DNA of 64,000 nucleotides from Lithodes maja (Eukaryota > Arthropoda > Malacostraca > Decapoda > Lithodidae): the NCBI GenBank assembly GCA_037953745.1, contig JBAKBP010004328.1, positions 62,001 to 126,000 on the forward strand, read 5' to 3'. The notes under the pieces were generated by a model that searched no databases, had not been told where the DNA came from, and saw only the letters and a list, made by a program, of their open reading frames with translations. The translations under genes and the position numbers were made by a program. This document shows, piece by piece, positions 34,141 to 44,432 of the stretch (the first letter of the stretch is position 1; each line of letters starts with the position of its first letter).

Positions 34141-34567
34141 CACCCATAGATTCGACTGATCTGCAGGGTGCCGAGGGTGTGCAGGACGAGGAGGAAGGCT
34201 CAGCGGAAAGCTCCTCACTCGTTTCACCCGGTGCCAGAGGTGATACTGAAGGGAGCGATCGGGTCCCTACGGGAGGAACGATTTTCTATCGAAAAATTTA
34301 TCATCGAATCAGACCAACTTGGAGGCTATACCTAATCTTACCACCGTGGCACCGGGGGAGATTGGTGAGGCGCCGCAGAGTGATGCTTTATTAACACACT
34401 TGTTTTCTAAGGTCGGGGAGAGTAATCCAGACAGACATAAGACCCATCAGCTCTGCCATATTAACATGTTGAAGAGGTACTGTCGTGCGGCGGGCACACA
34501 GGCGATGTCACCTAAAGGGGCTAGCCGAGAGTTGCCTGGGCGCCGATCAGTCACCTGCTGGTGTTAA
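34141..34567 (+). pseudogene. Integrase C-terminal remnant, upstream of RT
   Basis: The frame at 34,319-34,567 contains SNPDRHKTHQLCHINMLKRY, the motif that ends gypsy-type integrases (PDRRKK-x-LCHVNMLKPY style). No integrase catalytic core (zinc-binding HHCC or D,D35E) lies between protease and this motif, so the core was deleted. Its position before RT is the key evidence for Gmr1-like gene order. The frame is cut at TTAA (34,564-34,567) by the piggyBac insertion. Confidence 0.75.
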
Positions 34568-35067
34568 CCTCTCCGCGGCGCACAGGGGGTTTTCTACAGG
34601 GTAAGACTGTGCGCACCTATGATGATTTTGGGACCTATTGCCAATTTCGATAAAAAGTACATCATCGTGTAGGGAATGTTTGCGTGCATCGGCCCATATA
34701 TATTTGACCCCCCAAAAAATGTCAGGGGGGGGTGGGGGAACGGTCCGTAGTTGAAAAATGTGGAGCGAATGGCACCGCGCGGCTAGATTGTCATCGAGCG
34801 GCGAGATTTCCCTGCCGAATATTTACGCGCGCAGGGGATAGAAGGAGAGGGAGGAGGAGGTGGGTTACCGCGTATTATCACGTATATGTCCTTTTTTGAG
34901 CCCTTTTAGGCTATGTAGAGTATGTATACGTGTGTAGGCCACCCATATAACAATGAATATGCCTCATAGTGACCAAAAATTGCAATATATAAGGGAATTA
35001 TAAGAGAATTTTTAGGCGGGAATGAAGATGTGTTGGAGGTTTGGCGGCAATTTATGAGCTGAGAGTG

Positions 35068-35432
35068 TGGTTTACGCCATACATATCACGTATATCTTGT
35101 ACGTAGAGCACTGTCATGCTATAATACAGACTTGTACGTATGTATATGTGCCATATATCAAAATATATACCGCATATAGACCAATTCATGCGATATTTAC
35201 GCACATTATCAATGAGTTTCTATGCGTGAACCAAGGTGTGAGTGAGTTGTGCTGGGAATGAAAGGGGGAGAGGGTGTGTTACGCCATAAATATCACGTAA
35301 ATCTTGTATTTAGAGCACTGTCATGCTATAATAAAGACGTGTACGTATGTAGGCGTCCCATATAACAAGGAATATACCGCATATAGCCCAATTGATGCGA
35401 TATTTACGCAAATTGTGAATGTGTTTCTAGCA
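35068..35432. repeat. Direct tandem duplication, period about 208 bp, in piggyBac left half
   Basis: ACGCCATA-ATATCACGTA ... GAGCACTGTCATGCTATAAT ... ATACCGCATATAG-CCAATT-ATGCGATATTTACGCA occurs at about 35,071-35,215 and again at about 35,280-35,420. A partial third copy of the GTAGGC-CCCATATAACAA-GAATAT part is near 34,935-34,965. It is noncoding and may be subterminal repeats of the element. Confidence 0.75.
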
Positions 35433-35682
35433 GACGGAAGCCTGAAAGGGTGGGTTGGGGGTGGGTGGGTGGGAGGGAGGGAGGGAGGCATGCAGGGGTG
35501 CAGGGAGGGAGTGAGAGAGTCGTGGAGAGAAGGAAGGCAGGCAGATCTCTAGATAGAAAACCAGCTGTGTGACAATTGTGAAGGCGCCGGAGGTGTATGG
35601 ATGCCTTGGGATTTTGAACCTTATGTCTTCCAGGTGTCTGGTGTTTGTTGCCACCAAGAGTTTTACAATAACATGAGTCAGG

Positions 35683-35734
<52 letters not shown>

Positions 35735-35816
35735 AACTGAGACATGCGTATGTCGTACGTATAAATGGACTTCAGAATTGCATTTTTATGCAAGCAGACA
35801 TTGCATTTTAGACACA

Positions 35817-35995
35817 GCCCGTAGCCTAGTAGGTAGCGCTCTCGTCTCACACACGAGGGGTCGGGAGTTCAATCCCCCGGCCGGGCGGAGACAAATTGGG
35901 CTTGTCTCCTTTCATGTGTTAGCCTCAGTTCACCTAGCTGTAAATAGGTACCTGGAATAAGTGGACGACGTTGTGACGTCCCATTTGGGGTTGGC
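35817..35995 (+). mobile_element. tRNA-derived SINE (tRNA-Val-like head)
   Basis: The head GCCCGTAGCCTAGTAGGTAGCG (A box within) to GGAGTTCAATCCC (B box) can pair GCCCG with CGGGC, and its anticodon region reads CTCACAC (CAC, Val-like). The body that follows contains CAGTTCACCTAGCTGTAAATAGG, a block I have seen in many invertebrate SINE-like repeats. It lies inside the piggyBac element. Not a functional tRNA: the stems are degenerate and a SINE body is attached. Confidence 0.75.
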
Positions 35996-36910
35996 AAAAA
36001 TGGTACAAGGCGAGATGGGTATCATATGGTTCACCTAAGCTGATGGCTACCTAAGCCTTCGGGCGAGACGGTACCGTCTATAGTGAGAATGGTACCATAC
36101 AGATCCACCCTAAGCCTTCGTTTCCGATGTCGCCAATTGGCTAAAAATACAGACTACACACACATCCACAGCCATTCCAACGATACATATAACACCTACA
36201 CATATAGGAGGCGGGAAATAACGAGCATGCTCACTCCCGCAATACAACTAGAGTAAGTACAACTAGAGTAAGTACATGTGAAGTACCACAGAAACATGTA
36301 GGCCATTGACTGTAAATAAAGTACTATATTATAGACCACCAGCGACGGTGGTCAGTAAACACAGGCAGATTGCCTTTTGCGATAAACGGCTAAATATAGA
36401 ATGGTGTCTCCTTACACTTGCGAAAGGGTAGATTGCCACCAGAGAAACGTTTACTTATTTATTTCCAAGTAATATGCAATCTAAATGTATATTCGAGACC
36501 TACTGCAATTATTTGTATGACAGTCATGACTATGTATAATCCAATATACGCGCGTAGGCGAGACATAACAAAGCTGGTTGAGCAATTTTCGACACCCACA
36601 CAGTTATTATTCTTTTTTATTTACAATATTATACAATACAAATGTATTTGTGAAGAGTATTTTATCCATTATTGTATTTATACAAATTTTGTTCCCAGAC
36701 AGAGCTGCTGTGGCTGGTGTAGCTGGGGCATAAAGGAGCGGCAAGGGTCACCGCTTGACCGTGTGAAAATGAGTGGAGTCGCACTGAGAGGGGCAATTTT
36801 GCTGAGTGTTTGGGCAATTTTTGACAGAATAAAGTTATATAATTACTAATTCTTGACAGAGACAAACTTTTATAAACCTTGGCATGATATAATTGATAAT
36901 CCCATCAATT
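35996..36910. other. Unassigned DNA within piggyBac left half
   Basis: Noncoding as far as I can tell. GACGGTACCGTCTATAG-type short palindromes and a duplicated CAACTAGAGTAAGTA near 36,245-36,275 are present. No domain was recognised in the 36,418-36,849 frame. Confidence 0.3.
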
Positions 36911-37181
36911 TACAAACTTGAGATGGTTCGGCCATATGGAACGTATGGAAAGCGAGAGAATGACTAAGAGGGTGTACGAGAGCGAGGTGGAGGGACAGAG
37001 GGGGAGAGGTAGACCGAATATGAGGTGGAAGGATGGAGTGAGGAACTACATGAATGAAGGCGGTGCTGGTTGGGGGGAGGGGCGTCGACTGACTGGGGAC
37101 AGAGGTGCATGGGGGCGGTTCGTTCGTGGCCACCCCTTCGGGGATAACGGCGTCAGGCAATAGATAGATAGATAGATAGAA
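36911..37181 (+). mobile_element. RTE-type LINE 3' fragment with (TAGA)n tail
   Basis: The frame RWFGHMERMESERMTKRV to FVRGHPFGDNGVRQ-stop is almost identical to the C-terminus of the full-length LINE at 49,259-52,468. It is followed by (TAGA)n. This is a strongly 5'-truncated insertion of the same family, inside the piggyBac element and in the opposite orientation to the full copy. Confidence 0.9.
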
Positions 37182-37252
37182 ATTGGTGGGATAATTCTTT
37201 TTTTTTTGTATATTGTCATTTCGATTGTAGACACGAAGTTTTGAGTGATATA

Positions 37253-37350
37253 TGGCATGAGCTCCTGTGGCATGGTTGGTAAGGTCGCGGACTGGAAAAC
37301 TCAAAGTGTGCTAGGGTTGTGTGATCGAATCCAGGAGGGGGTTATGGGGA
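37253..37350 (+). repeat. tRNA-derived repeat (Ser-like)
   Basis: GAGCTCCTGTGGCATGGTTGG (A box), CGCGGACTGGAAAACTC and GTGATCGAATCCAGGAG (B box) are spaced as in a class II tRNA with a longer variable part. Acceptor halves CTCCTG/CAGGAG pair. It may be a SINE head or tRNA pseudogene. A diffuse inverted repeat follows at 37,396-37,476. Confidence 0.55.
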
Positions 37351-37395
37351 AGGTTTTATATTGTCTAGAACATTTTTGATAATTTTTTTTTTTAA

Positions 37396-37476
37396 CAAGA
37401 TCATGCCATTGTATTCAAACAATATGAAATATTCATAGAATATATCATATTGTAAGAATACAATGACATGACCTTG
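37396..37476. repeat. Imperfect inverted repeat, about 38-bp arms
   Basis: Arms 37,396-37,433 (CAAGATCATGCCATTGTATT...) and 37,439-37,476 are complementary with a few mismatches. The structure is flanked by T-rich tracts. Probably a foldback miniature element. Confidence 0.7.
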
Positions 37477-37789
37477 TTTTTTTTTTTTTTTTATTGTTTG
37501 TTTTTATTATCTTAGTAGGTTTGACAGGATTTGTTGAAACATATTTATTTTTGTACAATTCATTTGAGGTAAGAAAATAATTATATACACATTACTTTGG
37601 CTAATAACAAACATATATATTGATATACTAAAAAAAAAAGGCATATTACATGTAAATCTTTGAAACTTATAAACTAAATAATGAAACATACAATAATATA
37701 ATGTAAAAGCTATATCACAGGGACATCTTTGGAACTTATACATTATATAATATATATGTTATATTATGAGGTAGCGTGATCAATTAGGT

Positions 37790-37920
37790 CAGGTCAGGTA
37801 AGGTAGGGCGCGAGTCCAGGACAGGGCTGGGCAGGGGGCAACTCCAGGGCAGGGCACGGGGCGAGTCCAGGGCAGGGCAGGGCACGGGGCGAGTCCAGGG
37901 CAGGGCAGGGCAGGGCGACA
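37790..37920. repeat. GC-rich minisatellite just 3' of the transposase
   Basis: Variants of GGGCGAGTCCAGGGCAGGGCA repeat several times up to the stop codon of the minus-strand transposase at 37,922. Period about 32-37 with length variation. It may serve as the 3' untranslated region of the transposase by position only. Confidence 0.8.
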
Positions 37921-37921
37921 C

Positions 37922-40655
37922 TCAATAATTCTTGAAGGTGTGGTAGTCCCTGAAGCAGTCACCCAGGCAGAGTGGAACTTTGCACTCGGCGCACATTGAG
38001 GTGACTCTTTTTGTGACATGGGGTTTCCTGACACTGGAGCTGCAGACAGTGCACTGCGCCTGCCTGTGACGAGTGCCAAGCATCTCAGTGTTGATGGGGT
38101 AGTGTCTTTCGACACCCAGCTGGATACGGTCAGGAACGTGATCCCCACGCCATGCCGTACGTCTGTGAGTGGTGGTGCCATACTTCTCCAGGAGTTGGTA
38201 TGAGACGTTGTACACGAACTCCCGGAATTTCAGTTTCTGGTTTGGGGCCATATCCTTTTTCACCAACCACAAGTTGTAGGCGTTCAGCATCGTTATATCA
38301 ACTAGGTGGAGGAAGAGCTTGTGATACCACTTTACAGTCTTCCTCAGACACTCAACGCCTGACAGCTGACAGTCAGACTTGTCCACCAGGCGCATGTTTT
38401 TAGTGTAGTCCACTACCATGTCGGGCTTGTAGATTGTCTTCCTGGTTCGGTAGTGGATTTTGCCAGAATCCATCTGGGCACCTGTGTGGACGGTGGAAAG
38501 CAGGTGGACGTCTCGCTTATCCTTCCACTTCAGGGCTATCAGTTTCCCACACTTCTCGAGCTGCTTGAATTTCTGCCCCTTTCGTCGCCTTCTTCGCACA
38601 TGCCTCTCGCGGTGTTCCTGGGCCAGGTCGTCTTCTGAAGGTGTGTCACTGGAGGAGGCATCTGTGAGAGGAATGACATCACCTGTGAACTTTGGCATAA
38701 ACTTTCTTGTCTTTCTGACAGTCCCACATGACCCCGTTTGGTTGTCATGAAGAAACTGGCAGAGAGCAGGAGAAGTATACCAGTTGTCAGTGTAGATGAT
38801 GTGGCCTTTGCCCAGGTAAGGTGCCAACATTTTCCTGACGATGGCACCTGACATGCCCATGGGGTCATTGGCAGCAGCTTTCGGTATGTCAATGTCAGTG
38901 CCTGTGTACACGATCATGTCAAGCACTATTCCAGTTTCGCAGTCACACAAAACGAAGAGCTTGATTCCGAACCTATGCCTTTTCAAGGGGATATACTGTT
39001 TGAAAACAAGACGTCCTTTGAAGAGCACGAGCGACTCATCAATCACCAAATTGAGGAAGGGGTAAAAGTATTTCCTATACCTCTCCAACAACATGGTGAA
39101 CACATTCCGAACTTTCCATATCCTGTCAATCCTGTTAGGATTTTCGTTGTCTGCAAAGTGCATAAATCTTAGCAGCAACAAAAATCTGTCACGAGTCATA
39201 AACTTATTGAAAGTTGGGGTGGCGATGAGAGGGTCGTGCTTCCAATAGTGTTGCAACACATGCTTCTTGATCAGAGGCATGAGGAACAACAAGGCAAAGA
39301 ACGTCATAAATTCTTCCACAGTCGTATCCACCCAGCCTCGTATTCTCGCTTTTGGAGAAAGGACGTCCAATCTGCCAAACACCCACCTGTAGTAGGCGTT
39401 TGTTTGGGCAACGATGTACGTCATTACCTCCATGTCGAAAAAAAGCGAGGAAGAAGTCGCTTTCATTCGCTTGATCGTCACAGGGCCAGTCGTCAGTTGT
39501 TCCTGACGTCCCAGGATTGAACTGGGGCACGTCAGGTACAAAATTGACCCCGTCAGACCAATCGAACGAAGGCAGCTCAGGGATCGGAATGTCGTCTGCG
39601 TCTGCTTCATCGTCTGAAATATCGCTTCCATGGTCGCGATACAGCACTTCATCATCATCACCCTCCTCTTCACTTGACAGACGGTGCCCTTCCTCATTTT
39701 CGTCGCCGACGTCGGACTCACTCCCACTGTCCACTCCCAAATCCCCCCACCCTTGGTCCCGTGCTAGGGCTTCGTCGTCGAAACCTGGGCTGCCAATGTC
39801 CTGCGAATCACCATCAAACAGCAGGGCGGCATACTTTGATGGTGTCAGAGTTTTCCGGGTCACTTTTGCACGTGAGGGTGTCTTATGGACAGGGACAGCA
39901 GAGGCGGTGGCAGGGGCGGCGGCAGGGGCGGCGGCAGGGGCAGCAGTGGTGCGTGGCCTTGATGGCAAGATGATGGTGGTGCCTGTCGCCCTTCTCTCTG
40001 TTCCTTGGGCAGGGGCGGCATGGGCGGCAGGGGCAGCAGGGGCAACAGGGGCAGCAGGGCCGGCAGGGACACCAGGGACAGCAGGGCCAGCAGTCGCTTT
40101 CCCTCTCCCTTTCCCCTTCCCCTTCCCCTTCCCCTTCCCCTTCCCTGTTCCTTGGGCAGGGGCGGCAGGGGCGGCAGGGGCAGCAGGGGCGGCAGGGGCG
40201 GCAGGGGCAGCCGGGCCAGGGGCGGCGGCTGGTGGTGGTGGTGGTGGTAGGGGCACTGTGGCTGGCGTACGGGATCTCTTCCCTACGCCCGTGCCTTTCA
40301 TTTGTCCTGCCCCCGCAGGTTCTGCAGCCCTAGGGCGGCCTCCTGCGTCGCTGGTACCGGTGGCAGGGGTGGCAGGGGTGGCAGTGGTGGCAGTGGTGGT
40401 GGTAGTGGTTGTTGCAGTGGCCTGGGTCGTGGTGGCAGTGTCACGAAAGACCAATGACCTCTGTGCCATTGCCCTGCTTGCACGTGTTTTCCGTGCTTTG
40501 GGTGCTGGTGTTTCATCCTCCGAGCTGTAGGGCGTGTCGTACTTGTAGCTAGGGTCTTTGGCAGCCACCCTCTGCCTTCCACGGCGGCTAACACCACCAG
40601 AAGGAGGGCTGGTTGTGTCATCAGGGAGCGAGCGTGAGGGACGTGTGGGCTCCAT
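37922..40655 (-). pseudogene. piggyBac transposase, one homopolymer frameshift
   Basis: ATG at 40,655. The N-terminal part (to about 39,445) is disordered: Thr/Ala/Pro tracts, (AAP)n and a (GK)n basic run near 40,080-40,230 (possible nuclear signal), then an acidic region ending in FNPGTSGTTDDW. A shift within a run of seven A (39,447-39,453 on plus) moves to the frame carrying the DDE_Tnp_1_7 core: FFDMEVMTYIVAQTN, LVIDESLVLFKGR (first Asp), YTDNWYTSPAL (second Asp), VDYTKNMRLVDKSD (third Asp). The C-terminal Cys-rich finger reads CTVCSSS, CAEC, PLCLGDCFRDYH. All three catalytic Asp are present. The total is about 910 residues, longer than usual because of the low-complexity N-terminus. The shift may be real or a sequencing error. 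Confidence 0.88.
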
Positions 40656-40815
40656 GACTAGTGCGTGGTTACTGGCGCGGTGGTGCTTGCACGAGTGCGG
40701 GGCGAGCGTTTGGCGGGGTGGTGTCGAGAGTTGACATGTAGTACTATACCCACACCAATTTTCAGCCGCCTGGCTATAAACGCGCGGTTTTGGTACGCGT
40801 TCAAAAGCTCTGCTC
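40656..40815 (-). promoter_or_regulatory. Putative transposase promoter region
   Basis: About 120 bases upstream of the transposase ATG the minus strand reads GCGCGTTTATAGCC, a TATA-like word, between the right terminal repeats and the start codon. Position fits a piggyBac promoter. Weak evidence. Confidence 0.3.
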
Positions 40816-40879
40816 TTAAGAGTCTCCCCGCAGTGCGCCGGGGGAACTCTTATGAGTCTCCCCGCAGCTCCCGGGTTAA

Positions 40880-42044
40880 TGGGGAGTTGTCTGAGGCAGT
40901 TTGTGCTACTGTATCCGCTCAGAACGGGTCAGTAGAAAAAGTTGAGTCAGAGACGGTCAATTTCTTGCCTATGTTATTGACTGGAGAGTTGGAGTCAGAG
41001 GTGCAGGGTGAGCCCGGGTCTGGTGGATGGTGGTTGGATAACCCAGGTCCCGGGGCTAGCGGTTCATGCACTGTGAGAACGCCAGGTAAGGCTCCTGCAG
41101 CGCCTCTCAACCCCCCTCTGCACTCTCCCCAATTCTCCGGTCCCAGGGACCAGGATGCCGTGTCTCGTTGCCCTGTCCTGGTTGTAGAAGGCATGAAGGA
41201 GGAGCAGGAGGAGGAGAGGGAGTTTTTCCCAGGTGAGGCTGTGCCGGCTGGGACATGGGCAGAGAACGGGTACCTGGCCCTGCGGGAGAAATTGACTCAT
41301 TTACCTCCGGAAAGGGTTGAGGAGATGTTTACTACCTTGTGGGCTTATCCACACGTGTTCGGGGATGCACCCGGTTTGACATCTTGGGCGGTGCATAACA
41401 TCGATGTGGGAGAGAACAAGGCTATAAAATTACCACCTTGCAAAGTAAATTTACTCTCCAAGACAGATACCTACCCTTTACCGAGAGTTGATAACTCGGT
41501 AGACAAGATGGGGGCAGCCACGTTCATCACAAAAGTGGATTTAGTTAAAGGCTATTGGCAAGTCCCACTACCAGAACGTGCCAAGAAAATCGCCAGTTTT
41601 GTGGTGGGTGGAGGAGTGTATCAGTGCCAGGTAATGCCTTACGGCTTGAAGAATGCTCCCGCCACATTTCAGCGGTTAATGGACAGGGTTGTGCATGATT
41701 TCCCCTAGTGTTTAGTCTACATGGATGATGTTGAGCACCCCATTTTCTACTTTTCGATAAAGTTTAACCGAGCACACAAGAATTATTCTGTGATCGAAAG
41801 GGAGTTGCTAGCTATTATTTTGAGTTTACACCATTTCGCTGTTTATTTGCCACCATATGGGCCCATGCTCAGAAGCTACTCTGACCATCATCCTCTGCAG
41901 TTTCTTAATAGGCTCAGGGACAAGAACCAGAGACTTACTCGCTGGAGTTTGATGTTGCAAGAATATCATCTCGATGTTAGGCATATCCGTGGTGTGGATA
42001 ATGTCCTGGCAGACTGTTTGTCCCATGAGTCCTCTGAGGAATGA
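40880..42044 (+). pseudogene. Gmr1-like reverse transcriptase and RNase H, internally deleted
   Basis: The frame resumes directly after the piggyBac TTAA and runs to 42,044 with a single TAG at 41,706-41,708. A linker holds LTHLPPERVEEMFTTLWAYPHVFGD. RT follows with TKVDLVKGYWQVPL, VMPYGLKNAPATFQRLMD and, just after the TAG, LVYMDDV (catalytic Y-x-D-D). The sequence then jumps straight to RNase H (EHPIFYFSIKFN, IERELLAIIL, YSDHHPLQFLN, LADCLS), so the RT thumb, the connection and the first RNase H Asp are missing. Pol ends soon after RNase H with no integrase downstream, like the copy at 721-1035. Deletion and stop make it inactive. Confidence 0.88.
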
Positions 42045-42131
42045 TAGGAACACGAGGCTATTTAGTTAGTAAGTTATATTTACTCATGTTAAAAAAATCT
42101 ATAAAATGTAAAAATACAAAAGACTGTCAAT
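42045..42131 (+). other. Short 3' noncoding part of the Gmr1-like element
   Basis: Follows the pol stop and precedes the first inverted-repeat arm of the inserted TIR nest. No polypurine tract was identified; the expected region before the 3' LTR is replaced by inserted DNA and poly(C). Confidence 0.4.
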
Positions 42132-43605
42132 GTACAGTTGGTCAAGGATGAAAGTATACAGTTTTTCGTCTGCTATAGCCATGTGTATGGTTGTTGTTGT
42201 TGCTCCCCAAGCTGCCTGGCCGAACAGCCCCAAGGCCCCGAGCAAGGCCAAGGCCATAACCGAGCGCCCCCACAGAACCCTCCCTGCCGACCACAATAAA
42301 GCCTGGGTGACCGAAGCCACTCCATGGCGGGGAGCTCAGGAGGGTGAGGAAACGCCCGGGAAACCAAAGCCCCATCCAGGACCCTGTGCCCCTCAGCAAT
42401 TATGAAGAGAAAGTTGAGGGGCAAAGGAAAAATGTGACGCTTTGGCTGGGAGGTCAATCCACGGAAAAGACGCCGTCACTTGAGATCTAGAAAACATAAT
42501 TATTTGTAAAAGGAACAGTCAGAGTAAGCTATGGGTATGGCAGAGATCGCTCAGTTCTCACTCTGATAGACCAGCCCATCACCAAATAAACCACAAACCA
42601 CACATGGTTTGTCATGTTGGCAGCCATGACAGCCTTTCCACTAGCCCAAACCATCCCAACACACATGGGGTTTATTATATTGATACATTAATTAATATAC
42701 GGAGTGCTTCGAAAAAGCGTTTCTATAAATATCAAAAGTTAGAGAATTATTCATAAACCTTCAGGGTGACTAAATACTGTTATGGAGATAGCAAAACAAA
42801 GCTGGGGGCATACGCTGGAACAGCGCGTAGCCGCGGCGCTCGCCTCCGTTTCATTGCCCTTTGGATCACAACATATAATCCAGTCTTGGGGATGAAAGTG
42901 AAATATCAATATTTACCTACTTATTTAATTAACAAGTATTATTAGATTCCTCTTTCTACTTATTATTTATTATGAATGTTATAATGTTAAGTGTATATCG
43001 TAATATCTTTTATAGCCACTCCATATTCGTCTACTTTAGATACACAAAAATCTAATTCCTAAACGTGGACGTAAGGAAGCCTGTGTGTTCAATAGGGTAA
43101 TGACCCAGCAATTTTACTCATCTTGCGAGCGCCATTGCTTTATGAGTCAGTCCTCGAAGCATAATGAGGCTTTACTTGTGATTTTTATTTATTTATTTAT
43201 TTATTATTATTATTTTTATTTTTATCAGCAGAACACCTGCAAACCAACTGCAACATTGATATCACCATACCCTACATTATTAGCCACGTATTACCACGTG
43301 TGAAAATGGACCTGTATTCCACTGAAATATCGTATATAGGTAGACGTTTTGATTTTCGTTTTCACTCTCGCATTTCTTGTATATCTATCAATAACATTAA
43401 GTGTTTAATATCTCCGAAGTGATATTCACGTCAAAGATTATAGAGCAATATATTCATATTTCCGTTTGACAATTAAGTCCAGGAACACGTTTTTAAACAC
43501 CCTGTATAAGGTGGGCGGGCTCTGAGATATGGCTACCAGGGCTGCCAACATGACAAACTGTGTGTGGCTATAGGAGACGAAAAACTGTATACTTTCATTC
43601 TTGAC
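42132..43605. mobile_element. TIR element with about 60-bp arms, itself carrying insertions
   Basis: The left arm GTACAGTTGGTCAAGGATGA... (42,132-42,190) is inverse to 43,546-43,605 with few mismatches. A second inverted piece, TTTGTCATGTTGGCAGCC (about 42,609-42,626 versus 43,535-43,555), continues the arm after about 410 bases of foreign GC-rich DNA (about 42,191-42,600, starting with (GTT)n). A mariner-like element occupies 42,700-43,504. No transposase ORF. Superfamily unknown. Confidence 0.6.
42700..43504. mobile_element. Mariner-like non-autonomous element (TA target)
   Basis: Left end TA-CGGAGTGCTTCGAAAAAG, right end as inverse complement TA-CAGGGTGTTTAAAAACG; the ends are similar and both adjoin TA. 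Size 805 bp, without transposase. Tc1/mariner is suggested by TA target and end style only. Confidence 0.45.
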
Positions 43606-43918
43606 CAACTGTACATATTTTGCAGTTGTAAACTAATGATGAAAGTTTTGTTTCAAAGCTTCAAAACTCCCCCCCCCCCCCCACCAGGGTCTATAGGGTA
43701 TTTTAGGATTAACTAGACGGCAGTGGCGCCTAGATGTCATTAGATGCAGCTGTGCCAAGTCTATTCGAAAGACCTGGTATTGTGAGTTTCACTCCGATAC
43801 CCTTCCAATTACACATGACTAGTTTTGCTGTGCCTCTAAGCATTTTTGTCTCAATAAACATTTGTGTAGAATGAGCCCATAGAGTGTTATCAGTTTCGTC
43901 TAACCAGTTGTTAGTTAA

Positions 43919-44393
43919 CCCGGCAAGTGCCGGAAGACTCTTAACCTCTGAAGTGCTGACGTATTTGAGGTTTTTCGTCACTAAAATATTCATTGTACCA
44001 TTAATAGCATTAATAATTATCCATATGCACCTATTATGGGTTGATTATAAAGGTATTAACCTGAAACAACAATAAAACGAGTGAAAACAGCGTTTGGATG
44101 GTCAAAATCGGAGATATAGCCCGCGAGTTGTATAATGTATGGGTGAGGCAAGCTACCTTCCCGCCAATTTTCCCCAAGGCCACTGCGACACAGTCGATCG
44201 ATACTCTCTCTCTCTCTCTTGCACTCGATGGCCATCAGTGATGACAACACCCTGCTTGCAACTCGCTAATGTTAGCACGAAAATATACCTCAGAATAAGG
44301 GAATAATAGGGAAAATAGGTGATAACTGAGGAATAGGAGGAAAGTGGGGAAGGAGGGGAGGTAGAGGACTGAGATTTTGCATGGCCCAGGGGC

Positions 44394-44432
<39 letters not shown>

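Larger units (their letters stand above)
34568..40875 (-). mobile_element. piggyBac element, 6.3 kb, inserted at TTAA in the gypsy pol
   Basis: TTAA at 34,564-34,567 and 40,876-40,879 bracket a block that splits the retrotransposon between integrase and RT. The right end (as inverse complement) begins CCCGGGAGCTGCGGGGAG, matching the end family of the element in the 3' LTR. The left end begins CCTCTCCGCGGCGCACAGG, related to a subterminal right-end repeat (CGGCGCACTGCGGGG). It carries a transposase on the minus strand (37,922-40,655) and, in its left half, tandem repeats, a SINE, an RTE fragment and a tRNA-like repeat that are later arrivals. Right-end repeats GAGTCTCCCCGCAG occur twice (40,820-40,866). 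Confidence 0.8.

Noticed and set aside
35817..35892. tRNA-Val gene
   Set aside because: A and B boxes are present but the stems are degenerate and a SINE body follows directly. Better explained as a SINE head.
39517..40530. Long Gly/Ala-rich plus-strand frame (337 codons) opposite the transposase
   Set aside because: It is the antisense shadow of the low-complexity N-terminus of the minus-strand piggyBac transposase. It has no domain or start context of its own.
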